DNA of 39,499 nucleotides from a virus, in the IMG/VR virus record IMGVR_UViG_3300042361_000666, positions 1 through 39,499 of that record. One strand, 5' to 3'. Positions 36,612-39,499 of this stretch are shown one piece after another. The notes below the pieces were generated by a model. That model was not told the origin of the DNA, ran no database searches, and saw only the letters and a list, made by a program, of their open reading frames with translations. The position numbers and the translations under genes were made by a program. Numbering within the stretch: the first letter of the stretch is position 1; every line of letters starts with the position of its first letter.

Positions 36612-37353
36612 TACGTTTATTTTTTATAATGAGTTAGAAATGCTCAAATTTAGACTAACAGAATTAAACGAACAAGTCGATTATTTTGTTCTTGTCGAAA
36701 TGACTAAAACATTTGCGGGTAATGATAAGGAATTATATTATGATGCAAATAAGGATATGTTCTCTGAATTTAATGATAAAATTATCCATATCGTTGTAAC
36801 GCCTCCTGAAAATTTAAGTGCGTGGAACAATGAATACTTTCAGAGAAACTCAATAATGAAAGGTTTGGATAAATTGGATTTGAGTGATGATGACATAATC
36901 TTAATACATGATACTGATGAAATACCTGATATTGATAATATCTTAACACTCGATATTGAATTAGTAAAGAAAGGTATGAGAAGTGCGTTTGATAATTATT
37001 ATTATAACTTAAACAATAAAATAGAAGAACATAACCCCTGTGGTATAATATGTTCTTATAAAGTTTTAAAAAACAACTCCCCTCAAAATTTAAGAAGTAA
37101 TTGGAATACCTTTAATAACTCATATAGGGGATGGCATTTTAGTTTTTTCGGTGACGAATATTTTATATCAAATAAAATAAAGAATTTTGCACACCAAGAA
37201 TATAACGATGACTATTATACCGATGTTGAGAGGATTAAAGACGTGGTTGAAAACAATAAAGATATATTTGATAGGGGTAAAGAGAATTCTATTATGAAAA
37301 GAATCGAATTATCAGATTATCTACCTAAAAATTATAAAATGTTATTAAAATGA
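36598..37353 (+). CDS. Glycosyltransferase family 17-like
   Basis: 251 aa. IDTFIFYNELEMLKFRLTEL (4-23), VDYFVLVEMTKTFAGNDKEL and LIHDTDEIPD (about 102-111, DxD-like), then YRGWHFSFFGDEYFISNKIK, follow the GT17 family. The best-known member is the bisecting-GlcNAc transferase MGAT3 of animals. The full set of family landmarks is present, so activity is likely; donor probably a UDP-sugar (inference). Tightly overlapping neighbours. Confidence 0.9.
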   Translation: MKIIDTFIFYNELEMLKFRLTELNEQVDYFVLVEMTKTFAGNDKELYYDANKDMFSEFNDKIIHIVVTPPENLSAWNNEYFQRNSIMKGLDKLDLSDDDIILIHDTDEIPDIDNILTLDIELVKKGMRSAFDNYYYNLNNKIEEHNPCGIICSYKVLKNNSPQNLRSNWNTFNNSYRGWHFSFFGDEYFISNKIKNFAHQEYNDDYYTDVERIKDVVENNKDIFDRGKENSIMKRIELSDYLPKNYKMLLK

Positions 37354-38342
37354 AACAAACAATAAAAGTATCAAGAAGTGGTTTCCCTGGTGTGGGTAAT
37401 TTCTCATGGATGAATTATTTCGTGGGAGTTTTATCTTTAAAATATGATGTGGTTATCACATCAGAAAACCCCGATGTTGTATTTTACAGTAACTTACATT
37501 ACAATCAAGGAGAATATGACTATTACACTAAACAAACAATAAAAGGTTTAAATGAATATGATGAAAGTGTAAAAAGAGTTTTCATAAGTGGGGAGGCGAG
37601 TCCAGGTTATCACGGAAGATTATCAAATAATGAGTATTGTTTAGGATATGAACATATAAATCATCCAAATTATTTAAGATTCCCAACATATGTGTTAGAC
37701 GCATTTGTGTTACACAATGAAGGAGGACTTTTTGATAGTCCGTTCGGATGGTTAACATCAAAGAGAGATGTCGACTCAATAATTTCTAAGAAAAAACATT
37801 TTTGTTCAGTTGTACAATCAAGTGTCAATAATGATAGGGGATTACTTTATGATGAAATAATTAAAAAACATCACATTAAATCTTCAGGTCCTTGGAGAGG
37901 AACTGTGGGTGCAGATGAGGCTTTGAATTACCACAAATACCACAACTATTCAAACCCTGATTATATGGGTAAAATCGATGGATTAGTTTACAGAGATAAG
38001 ATTAAATTCTTCGAAGACTCTCATTTTAACATTGCGTTTCAATATACAAACACAATAGATTTAACACAAGAGAAGATTATACATGCATATGCTGGAGATT
38101 CGATACCAGTTTTTTACGGTAACTCAAACATTTTAAAGGAAGGATTTAACCCTAACGCATTTGTAAATGGACATAGTTTTGAGTCATTTGCAGATACCGC
38201 TGATTTTATGGATGAAGTGTATAGTGATAAAAATAAACTCAAAGAAATGTATTCTGAACCATTTTTTGTTAATAATGAATTACCTATTTATTTTAATGAA
38301 GAATACTTACTTTCTTTTTTTGAAAAAATAATAAATGACTAA
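37350..38342 (+). CDS. GT10-like (alpha-1,3/4-fucosyltransferase family)
   Basis: 330 aa. The C-terminal half carries the GT10 donor-binding order: KHFCSVVQSS, then YRDKIKFFEDSHFNIAFQYT, the TQEKIIHAYAGDSIPVFYG segment (family form Y-x-T-E-K-x-x-x-A-x-x-x-G-x-x-P-V-x-x-G) and NPNAFVNGHSFESF. GT10 enzymes transfer fucose from GDP-fucose. The N-terminal acceptor half is divergent, as usual. Overlaps both neighbours (4 and 8 nt). Confidence 0.88.
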   Translation: MKQTIKVSRSGFPGVGNFSWMNYFVGVLSLKYDVVITSENPDVVFYSNLHYNQGEYDYYTKQTIKGLNEYDESVKRVFISGEASPGYHGRLSNNEYCLGYEHINHPNYLRFPTYVLDAFVLHNEGGLFDSPFGWLTSKRDVDSIISKKKHFCSVVQSSVNNDRGLLYDEIIKKHHIKSSGPWRGTVGADEALNYHKYHNYSNPDYMGKIDGLVYRDKIKFFEDSHFNIAFQYTNTIDLTQEKIIHAYAGDSIPVFYGNSNILKEGFNPNAFVNGHSFESFADTADFMDEVYSDKNKLKEMYSEPFFVNNELPIYFNEEYLLSFFEKIIND

Positions 38343-39006
38343 AGGAAAAATATCTTTCTCACTATACGGTGGACATGACAAATATAATTTAGGTGCCATA
38401 AAAAATTTCGACTTATGTAAAAAATACTTACCTGATTGGGAGGTACATTTTTTCGCACACAGTCACATGACAAATATGGAACTGATGAGTAAATTAAAAT
38501 CGGAAGGTGCAATTGTCAATGTTATGGACGGAGTGACAATGTCCGGTAGAGAATCCACATTTTTCCCAATGTTTTGGAGATTCTTTACTTTTTTTAATAA
38601 TGTACCGTCTATTTCAAGGGATTTAGATTCCAGAATGACATTAAGAGAATCGGAATACATTAGAAAATGGGAAGAGAGTGATAAGTCTATTTTTATTATT
38701 AGGGACCATCCGTGGCATTCTTTGGTGCCGGGAGGTTTAGTTGGTATGAAAAATATTGGGGATGAGTTTAAACTATATTTTGAAAATTACATGATTAATG
38801 GAGGTACCGGATACGGAGATGACCAAGACATGTTATCAAAATTTGTAACCAATCACGGTGAAGAAGATACCTTTAAATGTATTTTTGGTAATGAAAATTA
38901 CATTCCAAGAGATGATAAAGAGTTTTTTATTGGTATTCAATTAAATGAAAACGATGAACCTGAATCGCCAGTTGCAATAAAATATTTAAAAGAAATTGGT
39001 TATTAA
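38335..39006 (+). CDS. Glycosyltransferase-like protein with RDLDSR motif
   Basis: 223 aa. ISFSLYGGHDKYNLGAIKNF (6-25), FFPMFWRFFTFFNN, SRDLDSRMTLRESEYIRKWE (about 93-112), FIIRDHPWH and GGLVGMKN match a phage and cyanobacterial family with GT-A-like features, in which DLDSR replaces DxD. The acceptor and donor are unknown. It overlaps the next gene by 1 nt. Confidence 0.78.
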   Translation: MTKGKISFSLYGGHDKYNLGAIKNFDLCKKYLPDWEVHFFAHSHMTNMELMSKLKSEGAIVNVMDGVTMSGRESTFFPMFWRFFTFFNNVPSISRDLDSRMTLRESEYIRKWEESDKSIFIIRDHPWHSLVPGGLVGMKNIGDEFKLYFENYMINGGTGYGDDQDMLSKFVTNHGEEDTFKCIFGNENYIPRDDKEFFIGIQLNENDEPESPVAIKYLKEIGY

Positions 39007-39499
39007 TGGAAAATGTAATGTTCTGCTCGTTAGCGGTAGGTGAAAGTTATTTAAGGAATTTTATTAACTTATGTAATGAAAAAAGAAAAAAAGATAACTC
39101 CAAAAGTTTAGCTGTTACAGACAAAGACACATTTGAGTTACTTTCTGATTTAATTAAAGAAAATGACCATATTGAGTACGTGGTAATCGGTGATAACTAT
39201 GTAATCAACGAATGGCCGTTGGGGTTTAATTTTAATTTAAAATATCTACCAATCAAACATTCAATCAAAGAGGATATTGATTTTATCATTTATATTGATT
39301 CTGATTTTAGAATTATTGATGGGTATCATCCTGATAAATTCAAAAATTTATTTGATCAGATGATTTCCAATAATATTGATTATGTGTTTGAAAGACCTTA
39401 CTTTATTAGACACGGTAAACAACATCACCATGATAATTTTTGGAGACATAAAATTGAACCGTATGGTTTAATGGAAACGTCGAAATATGACGATTATCA
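39006..39499 (+). CDS. Glycosyltransferase-like protein, 3' end outside window
   Basis: Partial (164 codons shown, still open). Starts MENVMFCSLAVGESYLRNFI with a TAATG overlap of the previous stop. DFIIYIDSDFRIID (about 97-110) is a DxD metal-binding motif in a strand, and ERPYFIRHG follows. This order fits GT-A enzymes of the GT6/GT8-like type that act on short oligosaccharides. The end lies beyond 39499. Confidence 0.75.
   Translation, partial: MENVMFCSLAVGESYLRNFINLCNEKRKKDNSKSLAVTDKDTFELLSDLIKENDHIEYVVIGDNYVINEWPLGFNFNLKYLPIKHSIKEDIDFIIYIDSDFRIIDGYHPDKFKNLFDQMISNNIDYVFERPYFIRHGKQHHHDNFWRHKIEPYGLMETSKYDDY

Overview
This window looks like part of a large, AT-rich tailed-phage genome that infects a Bacteroidota (probably flavobacterial) host. 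The host is inferred from promoters. Nearly every leftward transcription unit starts behind the Bacteroidetes housekeeping signature (TTTG, 18-20 bp, TAnnTTTG, usually inside AAATAAATTTGG-N20-TATCTTTG), and Shine-Dalgarno sites are mostly absent. Phage origin is inferred from a GH19 endolysin with a peptidoglycan-binding domain, a LysM protein, phage/plasmid families (Api92-like, GP88-like, DUF932, DUF4314, DUF1737), GIY-YIG and Vsr-like nucleases, and a glycosyltransferase operon. No capsid, terminase, portal or polymerase gene lies in the window, so the lineage cannot be fixed.

Left arm (about 1-14.6 kb): all genes read leftward, in units of one to five genes. They encode small, mostly uncharacterised, probably early or accessory proteins. 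Each unit is a cassette: host-type promoter, short genes, strong hairpin terminator. Between one unit's terminator and the next unit's promoter lie roughly 130-560 bp of non-coding DNA carrying copies of TTACTGGG(G) in both orientations, often joined to GTAATAC. I count about 44 copies by eye, plus five inside genes. They stop at about 14.67 kb, and I find none in the right arm.

Boundary (14.6-14.99 kb): a divergent region with G/C-run hairpins, unusual for this AT-rich DNA. Gene polarity and promoter type both switch here.

Right arm (15-33 kb): genes lie on both strands. Most units are preceded by TATTTATA on the coding strand, 4-7 or 15-17 nt before the start codon; only two units have the host-type promoter. 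At least a dozen unrelated proteins share short N-terminal peptides (for example MKIVLTESQLKYIIESE or MKLIDILFEAVVDEG) that contain (L/I)xE sites. They include a Vsr-like nuclease with zinc-binding repeats, a GIY-YIG/kinase-like fusion, a metallopeptidase-like protein, a zinc-ribbon protein, an OmpA-like protein and a LysM protein. The pattern resembles the T4 capsid-targeting sequence and its prohead-protease sites, so I infer a set of proteins packaged in the head and possibly injected. A class 3 lipase and a FeoA-like protein lie among them. Lysis genes and a secreted DNA/RNA nuclease are interspersed.

Far right (33.8-39.5 kb): seven tightly overlapping rightward genes encode six recognisable or likely glycosyltransferases and one uncharacterised protein. 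They include relatives of families best known from eukaryotes (Skp1-type GlcNAc transferase, GT17, GT10 fucosyltransferase). The operon runs off the end of the window and probably builds an oligosaccharide on a virion or host component.
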